Shown here piece by piece: positions 26,634-36,005 of a DNA stretch of 64,000 nt. The first letter of the stretch is position 1, and each line of letters starts with the position of its first letter. Source of the DNA: Helicobacter colisuis (GTDB taxonomy: Bacteria > Campylobacterota > Campylobacteria > Campylobacterales > Helicobacteraceae). The stretch is taken from contig NZ_JAMOKX010000001.1 in assembly GCF_023646285.1 (NCBI RefSeq), positions 186,001-250,000 of the forward strand, read 5' to 3'. The position numbers and the translations under genes are program-made. The notes below the pieces were generated by a model, which saw only the letters and a program-made list of their open reading frames with translations, did no database searches and had not been told where the DNA came from.

Positions 26634-28287
26634 AACCCTCTATTTTGGAATTTTTACCCTAATATTTGCAATTGTTATCTTTATTGTTTTTGTTCTAAAA
26701 GACAATGCTATCTTAATTAGCACAACCCATCTAGATAAAATACTCCAAGACTCCCTACCCACACAAGCAAAAATCAAAGGAGACTATCTTTATTTTAATC
26801 TTGATGGCAAAAACTATAAAATTGCCAAAGACACGATTGATTTAAAAAGTTTTGGACAAACAATACCTTTAGAAATTACGCAAGAAAATGGTATTTTAGA
26901 AAATTTTGCTTTATTTTTGTTAGCGTTGTTATTGATGCTTGTAATTTTATTCTTTTTAACTAAACCCCAAAAAAACCCACAAAACAACTCCCAAAAAGAT
27001 TCTGACTATCAAAAACAAGCACGAGCTATTGCTTCTGAAGCCTTTCTTTTGCATAATATTAAGCCCATTACTTCTCATCTTGGCTTTGAAGATGTAGCAG
27101 GAATCTCAGAAGCCAAAGAAGAGCTAAAAGAGATTGTAGATTATCTAAGATTCCCAAAAAAATACCAAGATTTTGGCGTGAAACTCCCCAAAGGCGTGCT
27201 TTTAGTAGGACCCCCTGGTGTTGGGAAAACACTCATCGCAAAAGCATTAGCAGGAGAAGCAAAGGTTCCCTTTTATTACCAAAGTGGTGCAAGTTTTGTG
27301 CAAATTTATGTGGGAATGGGTGCTAAGAGAGTGCATGATTTATTTACCAAAGCCAAACTCAACGCACCTGCGATTATTTTTATTGATGAAATTGATGCCG
27401 TTGGCAAGGCGCGTGGTGGAATGCGTAATGAAGAGCGCGAAACCACACTCAACCAACTCTTAACAGAAATGGATGGTTTTGAAGATAGTAGCGGAATTAT
27501 TGTCATTGGGGCGACTAACAACATAGAATCAATGGACGAAGCTCTACTTAGAAGCGGAAGATTTGATCGACGAATTTTTATAGAATTACCCAATTTGCAA
27601 GAACGCATTAAGATTTTAAAAGTGCATACAAGAGACAAAAATTGTGATTTTAACTATGAAGAAGTCGCTAAGCTTTGCGTGGGGTTTAGTGGAGCTGCAC
27701 TTGCTTCTTTGGTCAATGAAGCGGCACTTTTTGCTATCAAGCGAAACTCTAATATTATCCAAAAAGAAGATATTTTAAATGTTCGCGATAAGGTAATTGT
27801 AGGGATTAGAAAAAAATTAAGCTATGATGAGAAAGAAAAAGAAATCCTAGCGTATTATCAAGCCGCAAAGGCGTTTAGTGCTTATTGGTTTGAAATTCCT
27901 TTTGAAAAAATTACTTTAATGAGCAATACTCTAAAATACCTTGATAAAGAGCTCTTAAGCAAAAATGAGCTGGAAAATCAAATCAAAATTCATCTATCTG
28001 GAATTGCTGCATTAGAGTTACTTTATAATGAAAGCTATTCTTATGCTAAAGATGACTTGAATGAAGCCAAAAAATTAGCTCATAAAATGGTAGAATCTTA
28101 TGGTATGGGAGAATTATTGCTTGGTAGCGAAAAAGATATGGTAAGAATACTAGAAGATTGCAAAAATGATCGCCTAAGTTTCTTTAAAAACTATAAGTAT
28201 CTTTTGGAGAAAATCCAAAAAGAACTCTTAACTAAGGAAAAATTAGAATACCACGAAATTAGAGATTTAATCCATGCAGAATTATAA
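26620..28287 (+). CDS. FtsH-like membrane AAA protein lacking the zinc-protease motif
   Basis: 555 residues with two N-terminal membrane helices (about 8-25 and 90-110) flanking a small periplasmic domain, then a complete AAA module: GPPGVGKT at 197-204, FIDEIDA around 254-260, the pore loop FVQIYVGMG and the second region of homology LLRSGRFDRR. The C-terminal domain aligns with the FtsH peptidase, but the zinc motif HExxH reads YQAAK (Tyr413 to Lys417). The neighbouring helix DDLNEAKKLAHKMVESYGMG is kept. It is therefore a probable ATP-driven unfoldase or assembly factor rather than a protease. The position matches H. pylori HP0286. Confidence 0.9.
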   Translation: MQKFKTLYFGIFTLIFAIVIFIVFVLKDNAILISTTHLDKILQDSLPTQAKIKGDYLYFNLDGKNYKIAKDTIDLKSFGQTIPLEITQENGILENFALFLLALLLMLVILFFLTKPQKNPQNNSQKDSDYQKQARAIASEAFLLHNIKPITSHLGFEDVAGISEAKEELKEIVDYLRFPKKYQDFGVKLPKGVLLVGPPGVGKTLIAKALAGEAKVPFYYQSGASFVQIYVGMGAKRVHDLFTKAKLNAPAIIFIDEIDAVGKARGGMRNEERETTLNQLLTEMDGFEDSSGIIVIGATNNIESMDEALLRSGRFDRRIFIELPNLQERIKILKVHTRDKNCDFNYEEVAKLCVGFSGAALASLVNEAALFAIKRNSNIIQKEDILNVRDKVIVGIRKKLSYDEKEKEILAYYQAAKAFSAYWFEIPFEKITLMSNTLKYLDKELLSKNELENQIKIHLSGIAALELLYNESYSYAKDDLNEAKKLAHKMVESYGMGELLLGSEKDMVRILEDCKNDRLSFFKNYKYLLEKIQKELLTKEKLEYHEIRDLIHAEL

Positions 28288-28597
28288 GATTTTTGGAGAA
28301 TCTTGCACTCCACACTTTATTCCAAAAGAACTTTTAAATCTTTTTAGTGTAATTGGAATCCAAAAAGAATGGCAAAAATCTATTGATTACACACTCTCCA
28401 CACTCAAAAAACACCAACGCATTCAAAGTGTTCTTTTGGTTTTTTTTACTCATTTGGATTTATCACTAATTTATCAGCGCAAACTAACGGAAATTTTAAA
28501 GTATAAATGTAAAATTTATTTTTTTATTTCAAAAAATTCTTTTAATTTTGAAGAATGCAACCACCTAAGCCAATTTGGCTTAGTGATTGCCTTTTAA
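28274..28597 (+). CDS. Hypothetical protein in the aroB operon
   Basis: 107 residues, not recognised. It overlaps the FtsH-like gene by 14 bases, indicating real coupled translation. It is soluble with mixed helix and strand; SVLLVFFTHLDLSLIYQRKL and CKIYFFISKNSF look like buried strands of a small alpha/beta fold. It contains three cysteines. Its stop codon abuts the stop of the convergent periplasmic protein gene with no gap. The counterpart position in H. pylori is the small unknown gene after HP0286. Confidence 0.7.
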   Translation: MQNYKIFGESCTPHFIPKELLNLFSVIGIQKEWQKSIDYTLSTLKKHQRIQSVLLVFFTHLDLSLIYQRKLTEILKYKCKIYFFISKNSFNFEECNHLSQFGLVIAF

Positions 28598-28933
28598 TTA
28601 GTAAGCTTTTCTACCACATTGCCATTCAATTTCTTTTGCTCCAAGCATACCTTGTGCTTGTGGAATCGCATCAACACTCACAAACATTCCCACTTTTAAA
28701 GCACTAAATTTCTCATGAGTATCCCATGCACCAAACATACCACAATCATCTCCTTTTAACTCTGTATAAGGAAACACTTGTATTTCTACATTTCCACTTG
28801 GTCCTGCAATTGTAATTGTTTTTTTAGCATCATTAATTTGAGTAATTTGCCCATCAATATCAAAATCTGCCACTGCTGGAAGACTAAACAAACCCACTGC
28901 TAACAATCCTGTAATAATTTTCTTGATTTTCAT
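28598..28933 (-). CDS. Small secreted periplasmic protein, OB-like (DUF5666-like)
   Basis: 111 residues with a clear signal peptide (MKIKKIITGLLAVGLFSLPAVA, cleavage after residue 22). The mature part is a short beta-barrel-like sequence: DFDIDGQITQINDAKKTITIAG, then VEIQVFPYTELKGDD, then LKVGMFVSVDAI, the pattern of DUF5666/OB-type periplasmic proteins. Cys64 and Cys106 could form a disulfide. AAGGATT precedes the ATG. A single-gene unit, convergent with the aroB operon. Function unknown; metal or ligand binding would be guesswork. Confidence 0.78.
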   Translation of the reverse strand: MKIKKIITGLLAVGLFSLPAVADFDIDGQITQINDAKKTITIAGPSGNVEIQVFPYTELKGDDCGMFGAWDTHEKFSALKVGMFVSVDAIPQAQGMLGAKEIEWQCGRKAY

Positions 28934-29068
28934 TTTTAATCCTTTCTTGTAAAAATTCTTTTAGAATTGTAGTAGTTTTTTGTGTATTTTTTGTCAAGAT
29001 TAATAAAATTTTTCTTGAAATTTCTATCAATCGCAAAACTACATTCCATACCAAGATTCTAATTTTTA

Positions 29069-29077
29069 TGATAAAAT
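29069..29077 (+). promoter_or_regulatory. Extended -10 promoter of dusB
   Basis: TGATAAAAT (TG-N-TAAAAT) 22 bases upstream of the TTG start codon of dusB. Confidence 0.5.
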
Positions 29078-29099
29078 CCCACGCTAAAAAGGCTTATAT

Positions 29100-30053
29100 T
29101 TGAAAGAACCTATTATTAAGCAAAACACTCTTATGTTAGCTCCATTAGCAGGCTATAGCGATTTACCTTTTAGAGAAGTTGTTAAAAAGTTTGGTGCAGA
29201 TATTACTGTGAGCGAGATGATAAGTGTCCATGCTCTTGCTTTTCAAAATAAAAAAACCATTAAAATGATAGAAAAATCTCCCCTTGAAAATCCCTTTGCA
29301 TTGCAAATTGCAGGGAATGATTTCCAGATTATCCAAAGGGCTGTTGAATTTTTAAATCAATTCAAAGATTCCATTCAGATTCTTGATCTAAACTGTGGCT
29401 GTCCTGCTCCAAAAGTCTCAAGTCATGGGAGTGGAAGTTCTTTGCTTAAAGACTTAAATAAGTTAGTTAAGATTCTAAATCTTTTAAGAAAAACTAGTCT
29501 TTTCCCTTATCTTAGCGTTAAGGTTCGTTTAGGATTTGATAAAAAAATCCCTTTAGAAATTGCCAAAGCTCTTAGCGATTCTCCTATTGATTATGTTGTG
29601 GTGCATGGCAGAACTAAGAGCGATGGTTATAAAAAAGACAAAATTGATTATGATTCAATTAGAATCATTAAAGAAAATATTCCTCACCCACTTATCGCAA
29701 ATGGTGAAATTAATTCCCCAGAAACAGCAAAAAAAGTGAAAGAATTCACAGGGGCTGATGGTATTATGATAGGAAGATCTGCTATTGAAAAGCCATGGAT
29801 TTTTACACAAATTAAAAATAATCTAGAAGAATCAGTTGCGCTAAGAAAACAAGTTGCCCTAGAACATTTTGATAGAACAATTGAATTTAGAGGGGATTAT
29901 GGAGCCATTATGTTTAGAAAGAATCTCCACGCCTACTCTAAAGGACTAAAAGGTGCTAGTGAGTTTCGCAGCAAAGTCAATGCTATCACTAACCCAACTA
30001 CTATGCGTGAGGAGATTTTAAATTTCTTTTCGCATAGCGATTTTGAAAATTAG
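29100..30053 (+). CDS. dusB: tRNA-dihydrouridine synthase
   Basis: FMN enzyme that reduces uridines in tRNA D-loops. Motifs are complete: [15 protein letters not shown] at the N-terminus, the FMN/substrate region [22 protein letters not shown] with the catalytic Cys, [10 protein letters not shown], and [13 protein letters not shown] with [11 protein letters not shown]. It starts at TTG 29100 with AAAAAGG upstream. Its stop overlaps the convergent chemoreceptor gene by four bases. Specificity within the Dus family (DusB-like) is inferred. Confidence 0.94.
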   Translation: MKEPIIKQNTLMLAPLAGYSDLPFREVVKKFGADITVSEMISVHALAFQNKKTIKMIEKSPLENPFALQIAGNDFQIIQRAVEFLNQFKDSIQILDLNCGCPAPKVSSHGSGSSLLKDLNKLVKILNLLRKTSLFPYLSVKVRLGFDKKIPLEIAKALSDSPIDYVVVHGRTKSDGYKKDKIDYDSIRIIKENIPHPLIANGEINSPETAKKVKEFTGADGIMIGRSAIEKPWIFTQIKNNLEESVALRKQVALEHFDRTIEFRGDYGAIMFRKNLHAYSKGLKGASEFRSKVNAITNPTTMREEILNFFSHSDFEN

Positions 30054-31645
30054 CATTTAAAAGAATCAAGCTGATCATTTAGTCCATTTGCTTTTTCTGA
30101 AATTTCTTGCGTAATTTCATTAATCAAATCTACACTTTGTGTATTTTCTTGTGTAAGTTTTTCTACTTCTCCTACTTGTTTTAAGACTTCACTTACATTA
30201 GAAAAGAGATCTTGCATTTTCTGCATTGTCTCCAAAGATGCCTGCACAGAACCTTCCAAAGCCTTAACATTACTTTCAAGGATTCTAGTGCTATCCATAG
30301 AAGAATCAGAAACCCTGCTAATTTTTTGAACATTATCGCTCATTGCACTATTAGAATCGCTAATAGACTGAATAATAGTATTCACAACTGCATTAATTTC
30401 ACTCAAGCTTTTTTGCGTTCTTTCTGCTAGTTTCCTTACCTCATCAGCCACTACAGCAAATCCCCTGCCTGCTTCTCCAGCCCGTGCTGCTTCAATATTA
30501 GCATTAAGTGCCAATAAGCTTGTTTGATCAGCAATTTCAGAAATTATACTCAAAACATCTTTGATTTTGTCTGTTTCTTGTGCGCTCATTGCCAATCCAT
30601 CTGCAATATGATGCTCTGCATTAACATTTTCTTGCACATCATTAGCTACTTGGATAAGCATTTCTTTTGTTTGCAAAAGCTGCTTAGTTGTTTCTTGGAT
30701 ATTGTGAGTATTTCTTTGCACCAATTCCATCGAATCGCTTAGCATACTCTCAATATTTTTCCCAAGCTTGGTGCTATTTTGGACTACTTCTACAGACTTC
30801 CCTATTCTTTCATTAATCTCTTTAGAAGCCACAAAAAGCCTGTTGGCTTGAGCAATGTTTTGATGACTTAACTCTTTAGCATTTGAAACCATATTTCCAA
30901 TTTTTTCTATAAAATCATTAATATAAGAATTTGCTCTAGATATTTCATTGCCATTTTTTGCAGGCAAACGCTTAGTTAAATCCCCATCGCCTTGAGAGAG
31001 ATCATAAGCCATATTAGATAAATTAGAAATTGGATAAAAAACCCAACGATTAATAAAAAACAAAAGCAACAATAATAAAATAATACCCACTAACACTATA
31101 TAAAATACAATTTTATATTTTATAACATTAGAATTTTCAACTAATTCTTTACTTGAAACTTGCATTTCAGCAACTCCAAGCACATCGCCTATTTGCGAAG
31201 TAGCATGACACATAAGACAAGACTCTTCTGCGATAATTGGCTTTGCCATTAAATAACCCTTGTCTTTATTAGCTTCATAAGGTCGTAACAATTCTTCTTT
31301 ACTAGCAAAAACATCTAAAATTTCTTGCTTATTTGTATATTCTTTATCAAGCCCCATAAGTTCAATAACATTTTTAGCAGGAAAAACTTCCATATTCACA
31401 ATTCCAGGAACTTTTTTAGATCCCTCAATAAAGCTACCTATAATTATGGGATCTCCTGTATTCATAGCCACTTCCAATCCCTCAAAAAGCATTGCATTAA
31501 GTTTGTTTAGCTCCTTTCTAAAGCTATCTTCTACAATGTTCTCTAGCCCCCTGTTGAGATTAAAATGCACCAACCCCAAAAGCACTGCCAAAAATACTAC
31601 AATAAGCGCAATAATTTTAGATCGAATTGTTTTGAATATTTTCAT
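30050..31645 (-). CDS. Methyl-accepting chemotaxis protein with a periplasmic CxxCH haem-c motif
   Basis: 531 residues: membrane helix 1 at about 9-28, a periplasmic sensor of some 140 residues, helix 2 at about 172-197, a HAMP region ([21 protein letters not shown]), then the conserved signalling domain with hairpin tip [22 protein letters not shown]. The sensor contains CLMCH at residues 143-147, the attachment motif for a covalent c-type haem, close to the membrane. Haem-c chemoreceptors are known in Desulfovibrio and Geobacter and sense redox or gases. The gene has its own TATAAT promoter and lies downstream of a histidine kinase on the same strand. Haem binding is inferred from the motif. 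Confidence 0.93.
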   Translation of the reverse strand: MKIFKTIRSKIIALIVVFLAVLLGLVHFNLNRGLENIVEDSFRKELNKLNAMLFEGLEVAMNTGDPIIIGSFIEGSKKVPGIVNMEVFPAKNVIELMGLDKEYTNKQEILDVFASKEELLRPYEANKDKGYLMAKPIIAEESCLMCHATSQIGDVLGVAEMQVSSKELVENSNVIKYKIVFYIVLVGIILLLLLLFFINRWVFYPISNLSNMAYDLSQGDGDLTKRLPAKNGNEISRANSYINDFIEKIGNMVSNAKELSHQNIAQANRLFVASKEINERIGKSVEVVQNSTKLGKNIESMLSDSMELVQRNTHNIQETTKQLLQTKEMLIQVANDVQENVNAEHHIADGLAMSAQETDKIKDVLSIISEIADQTSLLALNANIEAARAGEAGRGFAVVADEVRKLAERTQKSLSEINAVVNTIIQSISDSNSAMSDNVQKISRVSDSSMDSTRILESNVKALEGSVQASLETMQKMQDLFSNVSEVLKQVGEVEKLTQENTQSVDLINEITQEISEKANGLNDQLDSFKC

Positions 31646-31698
31646 GTCCTATAATCCCCAGCTTTCTAAAAAGAGTTATCTAAAAAACTTTAGGTAGC

Positions 31699-31704
31699 AT
31701 TATA
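31699..31704 (-). promoter_or_regulatory. -10 element of the chemoreceptor gene
   Basis: Perfect TATAAT on the minus strand 53 bases upstream of the chemoreceptor start, in the 146-base gap after the histidine kinase gene. It suggests the receptor can be transcribed on its own. Confidence 0.5.
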
Positions 31705-31791
31705 CACCATTTACTTTTTTAATTTCATTAAATGTACTTTCAAAAACTTTTTCATCTCCTATCGCAATCTAAACCTTCATATTTTTTATCA

Positions 31792-33114
31792 TTACAAATT
31801 TATATCATCTCTAGCAAAAGGCATTTTGATTTGAAACTCCACCCCATCTTTGCAGTTGCTATAAGAAATGCTGCCACCCATTTTTTCCAAAATCACAAAA
31901 ACCATGGCAAGTCCAATCCCACTACCATTTTCTTTAGTTGTAAAATAACTCTCAAAAATTTTCTTTCCTATCTCTTCGCTAATACCACCACCATTATCTC
32001 TAATCTTTAAAAAACAAAGTTTATTTTTCTGATCTTTATCACAAGAAATCACAATCTTCCCCTCATCAATCTCATTTTTTAAAAACCTCGCTTTAATCGC
32101 ATCAATAGCATTATCCAAAAGCACTACAATAATTTGCTGAAATTCATTTTTACTAGCCAAAATACTCGCTTTTTCATCTATGTTAAGTTCTATTGTAATT
32201 CTTTTGTCTATAAGCTGATAAAACAACTCTAAAATATTCTTAATTGCCTCATAAGCCCCAAATCTCTCCATATCCTTTGATGGTCTAAAAAATTCTCTAA
32301 ATTCATCAATAGTTTTTGACATAAATCGAATTTGTTCAGACATAATTTTAATATACTTCTCAAACCTCTCTTCATCAAGCTCTCCATATTGTCTCATTTC
32401 TTTAAGATTTTGGCACAATAAATAAAGTGAATTAAGTGGCTGCTTCCACTGATGCGCGATATTTCCAAGCATTTTTCCCATTTCTTCCATTTTGCTTTTT
32501 TGTATCAACATAGCCTGCCTATTGCGCAATTTCTGCTCTAATTCCACAATCTCTGAAATATCTACAAAAGCAAAATATAATGCCTTTTTGCCTTCATAAA
32601 CAAAAGCATGAACCGAAACAATCACAGGCAAATTTTTGCGCTCGTTTTTTATAATAGTTTTAAAATTTTGTTTCTTTTTGTGTTCTAATGCTTCATTAAT
32701 CTTTGATAAAACAAAATTTTGCGATTCTAAGCCCCCAAATAACTCCAAAAAACATTCTTTCATTGCTTTTATATTTAAGATTTCTAATGCGCTTTGATTG
32801 TATTTTAAAATCTCAAACCTTTCTGCTTTAGAATATTTTGCAATCACAATAGGATTTAAACTATTTTCAAATAAATATTCTGATAAATGATCGCTATGTA
32901 TTCTCTTAGCTACTTCATATTCAAGCTGCATAGCTAATTCTTCACTTAAGATTTTGATTTTTTCTTGCTTTTCTGTTAGTGTTGTTTCTAGCTTTGTTTT
33001 GTCTTGCAAGATTTTTCTATAATTAAAAACAAAAAATAACAAAAGCCAAGTTATCGCAACCAAAATTCCAAAGATTAAGATTCCAATTGAATAGTTTTCA
33101 TTCCACTCTAGCAT
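31792..33114 (-). CDS. Orphan PAS-domain sensor histidine kinase
   Basis: 440 residues from ATG 33114 (a TTG at 33126 is the alternative). One N-terminal membrane helix (about 9-31) is followed by a coiled coil and a PAS-like domain (about 80-190, NPIVIAKYSKAERFEILKYN onward). The phospho-acceptor region MLGNIAHQWKQPLNSLYLL and an ATPase domain follow, with NEFQQIIVVLLDNAIDAI, IRDNGGGI and GSGIGLAMV. HQWxQPLN kinases are common in Campylobacterota. There is no periplasmic sensor to speak of and no response regulator next door, so input and partner are unknown. It may work with the downstream chemoreceptor; that is inference. Confidence 0.92.
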   Translation of the reverse strand: MLEWNENYSIGILIFGILVAITWLLLFFVFNYRKILQDKTKLETTLTEKQEKIKILSEELAMQLEYEVAKRIHSDHLSEYLFENSLNPIVIAKYSKAERFEILKYNQSALEILNIKAMKECFLELFGGLESQNFVLSKINEALEHKKKQNFKTIIKNERKNLPVIVSVHAFVYEGKKALYFAFVDISEIVELEQKLRNRQAMLIQKSKMEEMGKMLGNIAHQWKQPLNSLYLLCQNLKEMRQYGELDEERFEKYIKIMSEQIRFMSKTIDEFREFFRPSKDMERFGAYEAIKNILELFYQLIDKRITIELNIDEKASILASKNEFQQIIVVLLDNAIDAIKARFLKNEIDEGKIVISCDKDQKNKLCFLKIRDNGGGISEEIGKKIFESYFTTKENGSGIGLAMVFVILEKMGGSISYSNCKDGVEFQIKMPFARDDINL

Positions 33115-33143
33115 TTTAATCCACAAATTTAATTTTATCTAAG

Positions 33144-33152
33144 ATTATAACA
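33144..33152 (-). promoter_or_regulatory. Extended -10 promoter of the histidine kinase
   Basis: TGTTATAAT on the minus strand, a full extended -10, 29 bases upstream of ATG 33114. Confidence 0.55.
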
Positions 33153-33212
33153 AAATTATTCCAAATCAAAATCAATTAATCATACTATTAAAGCTTTTTA
33201 TTGTATTAGTTT

Positions 33213-33221
33213 TGTTAAAAT
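33213..33221 (+). promoter_or_regulatory. Extended -10 promoter of glyS
   Basis: TGTTAAAAT, identical to the element before aroB, 29 bases upstream of the glyS start codon. Confidence 0.55.
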
Positions 33222-33250
33222 TCCGTTCATTTTTATTTTAAGGCATTGTA

Positions 33251-35293
33251 ATGACAACGACTTTTTTACTTGAAATCGGAACTCAAGAGCTTCCTGCAAT
33301 CCCGCTTCTAACAGAGCTTCCAAATATTAAGCCTAAATTTGCAAAAATTTTAGAAAAATATCGCTTATTATGCGACTTTGATTTTTTTTACACACCAAGG
33401 CGTTTAGTTCTCATTGCAAAACAATTCCCAATTACACAAAAATCTCAAACACTTGAATTTTTTGGACCGCCTTTAAATATTGCTTACAAAGATGATGAAC
33501 CAACACAAGCTGCGCTAGGTTTTTTTAAAAAATGCGGAATCACTCAACAAGAAGCCACCACTCTTATAAAAGATGGTAAAGAAATCTTATATTTCAAAAA
33601 AGAATCTCCGCAAACACCTGCACAAGATCTGCTCCAAACTATTACACAGGAATTTTTAGAATCACTAAACTTTGGAAAAAGTATGCGTTGGAGCAATCAC
33701 AGAGAATCTTTTATACGCCCTATTTCTTGGATTCTCTGTTTGCTAAATGACACTCTTATCCCCCTTCATCTTTATGGCATAAACTCTAAAAGTCAGACTT
33801 TTATTCATCGTAATATCAGCTTTGATGCCAAAGAAGTTGCAAGTTTTGAAGACTACTTCCAAGTCTTACAAGAAGGCAAGATTATTCTCAAACAAGATCA
33901 AAGACGCGAAAAGATTTTGCAAGAAATCCAAGCTATCCAAGCCCAAAAAGGTATTAAAGTTGAAATTGATGAGGGGCTTTTAGAAGAGATAGTTAGTATT
34001 ACTGAATACCCAACAGCACTTTTTGGTGAATTTAGCGAATACTTTTTAGAGTTACCACCACCTTGTATCATCACTTCAATGAAAATCAATCAGCGCTATT
34101 TTGCAACCTACAAAAATGAAAAACTCCACAATGGCTTTGTAATGGTTTCTAATAGCCTTTCAGAAAAAAATCAAATCATCATTGAAGGCAATGTTAAAGT
34201 TTTAAAAGCTAGATTAGAAGATGCACTCTTTTTCTACCATAATGACTTAAAAAATGGCTTAAATCCAGAAAAACTCAAAGAGGTTACTTTTGTTGAGGGA
34301 TTAGGGACAATGTGGGATAAAGCCCAAAGAGAGAGACAAATTATCAAGATACTAGCACCGCTTTATCAAACAAATTTCAATTCACAAGATTTTGGGCTTA
34401 CTTTAGAGATTCTAGATCAAGCCTCTAGCCTTTCTAAAGCAGATTTAATGAGCGAAATGGTCTATGAATTCACCGATTTGCAAGGTATTATGGGTTATTA
34501 CTATGCCAATGCTTTAGGTTATGAGAGCAATGTCGCTTTAGCAATCAAAGAACAATACTTACCAAACTCTGAAGAAAGCCCACTTCCAAGCAATCTTATT
34601 AGCGCTTTTGTTGCCCTTGCTTACAAACTTGATAATCTTTTGGGATTATTTAGTGTCAAAAAAATCCCAAGTGGTTCTAGAGATCCATTTGCCCTAAGAC
34701 GCGCAGCAATCGGAATCATTAAGATTATTTTACATTTTAACTTACCTTTTAATCTCAAAAAGATTTTCTCTCTTCTTGCACCACTTTATCGCCCTTTTGA
34801 CTTGCAACAATTAGAAAGTTTTATTTTAGAGCGACTAGATTCTATGCTTTCTTTTAATGTTTCATTGCTTCGTGCGGTTTTAGCCACTGGAGAGAGAGAT
34901 TTATTGCAAATCTATCAAAAGCTCTCTGTGTTAGATTCTATCCTAAAAAATCAAGATAAAACCCTATTAACACAAACTTTCAAGCGAGTAGCAAACATCA
35001 CCAAAGAGATTAATTTAGATTCTAATCTCTCTATTAAAACTGATAAACTTTTAGCTAGTGAAGAAATAGAACTCTACAAAGCTTTTTGTGCTTATGAAGA
35101 AAAGTCTGCAACTTTAAATTACCAAGAACAATTAGAGAATCTCTTAGCATTAAATCCGCTTTTAAGTCGCTTTTTTGATAAAGTTTTGGTTAATGCGCCT
35201 GATGAAGATTTTAAAAACAATCGTAAAAATCTTATCGCTAAAATCTACAAAGCTTTCCTTGAAATCGCAGACATCAAAGAAATTAGCTTTTAG
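33251..35293 (+). CDS. glyS: Glycyl-tRNA synthetase beta subunit
   Basis: 680 residues; with GlyQ (not in the window) forms the alpha2-beta2 glycyl-tRNA synthetase. The N-terminus LLEIGTQELPAIPL is the family signature (LLxEIGTEELP), as are GKSMRW with HRESFIRPISWI and the HD-type region SKADLMSEMVYEFTDLQGIMG. KIPSGSRDPFALRRAAIGIIKI is also diagnostic. The gene is followed three bases later by a TrpC-like gene, the same arrangement as H. pylori HP0972-HP0973. Confidence 0.97.
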   Translation: MTTTFLLEIGTQELPAIPLLTELPNIKPKFAKILEKYRLLCDFDFFYTPRRLVLIAKQFPITQKSQTLEFFGPPLNIAYKDDEPTQAALGFFKKCGITQQEATTLIKDGKEILYFKKESPQTPAQDLLQTITQEFLESLNFGKSMRWSNHRESFIRPISWILCLLNDTLIPLHLYGINSKSQTFIHRNISFDAKEVASFEDYFQVLQEGKIILKQDQRREKILQEIQAIQAQKGIKVEIDEGLLEEIVSITEYPTALFGEFSEYFLELPPPCIITSMKINQRYFATYKNEKLHNGFVMVSNSLSEKNQIIIEGNVKVLKARLEDALFFYHNDLKNGLNPEKLKEVTFVEGLGTMWDKAQRERQIIKILAPLYQTNFNSQDFGLTLEILDQASSLSKADLMSEMVYEFTDLQGIMGYYYANALGYESNVALAIKEQYLPNSEESPLPSNLISAFVALAYKLDNLLGLFSVKKIPSGSRDPFALRRAAIGIIKIILHFNLPFNLKKIFSLLAPLYRPFDLQQLESFILERLDSMLSFNVSLLRAVLATGERDLLQIYQKLSVLDSILKNQDKTLLTQTFKRVANITKEINLDSNLSIKTDKLLASEEIELYKAFCAYEEKSATLNYQEQLENLLALNPLLSRFFDKVLVNAPDEDFKNNRKNLIAKIYKAFLEIADIKEISF

Positions 35294-35302
35294 GAATTGT
35301 TG

Positions 35303-35923
35303 TTGAATTTTTTTAACTCTTTAGATCTTACCAAACTCAAAAAAGAAATTGATAGAAAAAAGCAAGATTACCCCCAAGAGTGGCTAGGCAGAAGCCTAGC
35401 CTACACGCCATACCAACCACGCCCCATTAAAACAATCCTAACAAAAACCAAAAATTTCAATCCTAAAAATATCTATCAAATCCCTCTAACCAATGATTTT
35501 TTACAAATTGCTAAAACCAACGAAACTCTAGCTTCTTGTTTTTCGGTTTATTCTTTAGAGAATCTAACCTTTATCCGACGCTATGTCCAAATACCCCTTA
35601 TCTTTAATTATCCCATAGTTGATTCTTATCAGATTCTAGAATCACTAGTTTTTGGCGCTGATTGTATTATTTTAAATCCTGCCATTTTATCTCAAAAAGA
35701 ACTTAAAGAACTTAATGATTTCACCATCAAACTTGGATTGCAAAGCATTTTTAAAATAACTACTAAAGAAGATTTGCGTAAGGCTATTTTTGCTGGTGTG
35801 GAGATTCTAAACATACAAGATTCTATTGATTTAATCCCCCTTATACCAAATAACAAAATCATTCTTGCCAATCAAGCATTCCAAAAAACAAAAGGGGTTG
35901 ATTCTTGCTTTGTTTTTCTTTAA
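35303..35923 (+). CDS. TrpC-like (indole-glycerol-phosphate synthase fold) probable pseudoenzyme
   Basis: About 206 residues. The sequence follows TrpC through most of the barrel: LASCFSVYSLENLTFIRRYVQIPLI corresponds to the second and third strands, VDSYQILESLVFGADCIILNPAIL and ELKELNDFTIKLGLQSIFKITTKEDLRKAIFAGVEILNI to the later ones. The catalytic lysine of LPVLRKDF is replaced (IPLIFNYP), the glutamate of VEVH is lost (FKITT), and the expected phosphate loops are missing. Three consecutive TTG codons at 35297-35305 could start it; 35303 is best spaced from AGGA. Position after glyS suggests a role unrelated to tryptophan. A strong hairpin lies early in the frame. Confidence 0.75.
   Translation: MNFFNSLDLTKLKKEIDRKKQDYPQEWLGRSLAYTPYQPRPIKTILTKTKNFNPKNIYQIPLTNDFLQIAKTNETLASCFSVYSLENLTFIRRYVQIPLIFNYPIVDSYQILESLVFGADCIILNPAILSQKELKELNDFTIKLGLQSIFKITTKEDLRKAIFAGVEILNIQDSIDLIPLIPNNKIILANQAFQKTKGVDSCFVFL
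35382..35401. repeat. GC-rich perfect hairpin inside the TrpC-like gene
   Basis: GGCTAGGC-AGAA-GCCTAGCC: 8-base perfect arms and a tetraloop, unusually GC-rich for this DNA, about 80 bases into the reading frame. It should fold stably in the mRNA. Confidence 0.75.
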
Positions 35924-36005
35924 AAACATAAAAAATAAAAAATTAAGCATTATTTTAGTATCTTTTGGTTAAAAACTTTGATTTAATTTTCCTTAAGGAG
36001 CGTCC

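Noticed and set aside
30212-30742. Plus-strand frames of 72 residues inside the chemoreceptor
   Set aside because: Antisense shadows of the highly conserved signalling domain, without ribosome-binding sites.
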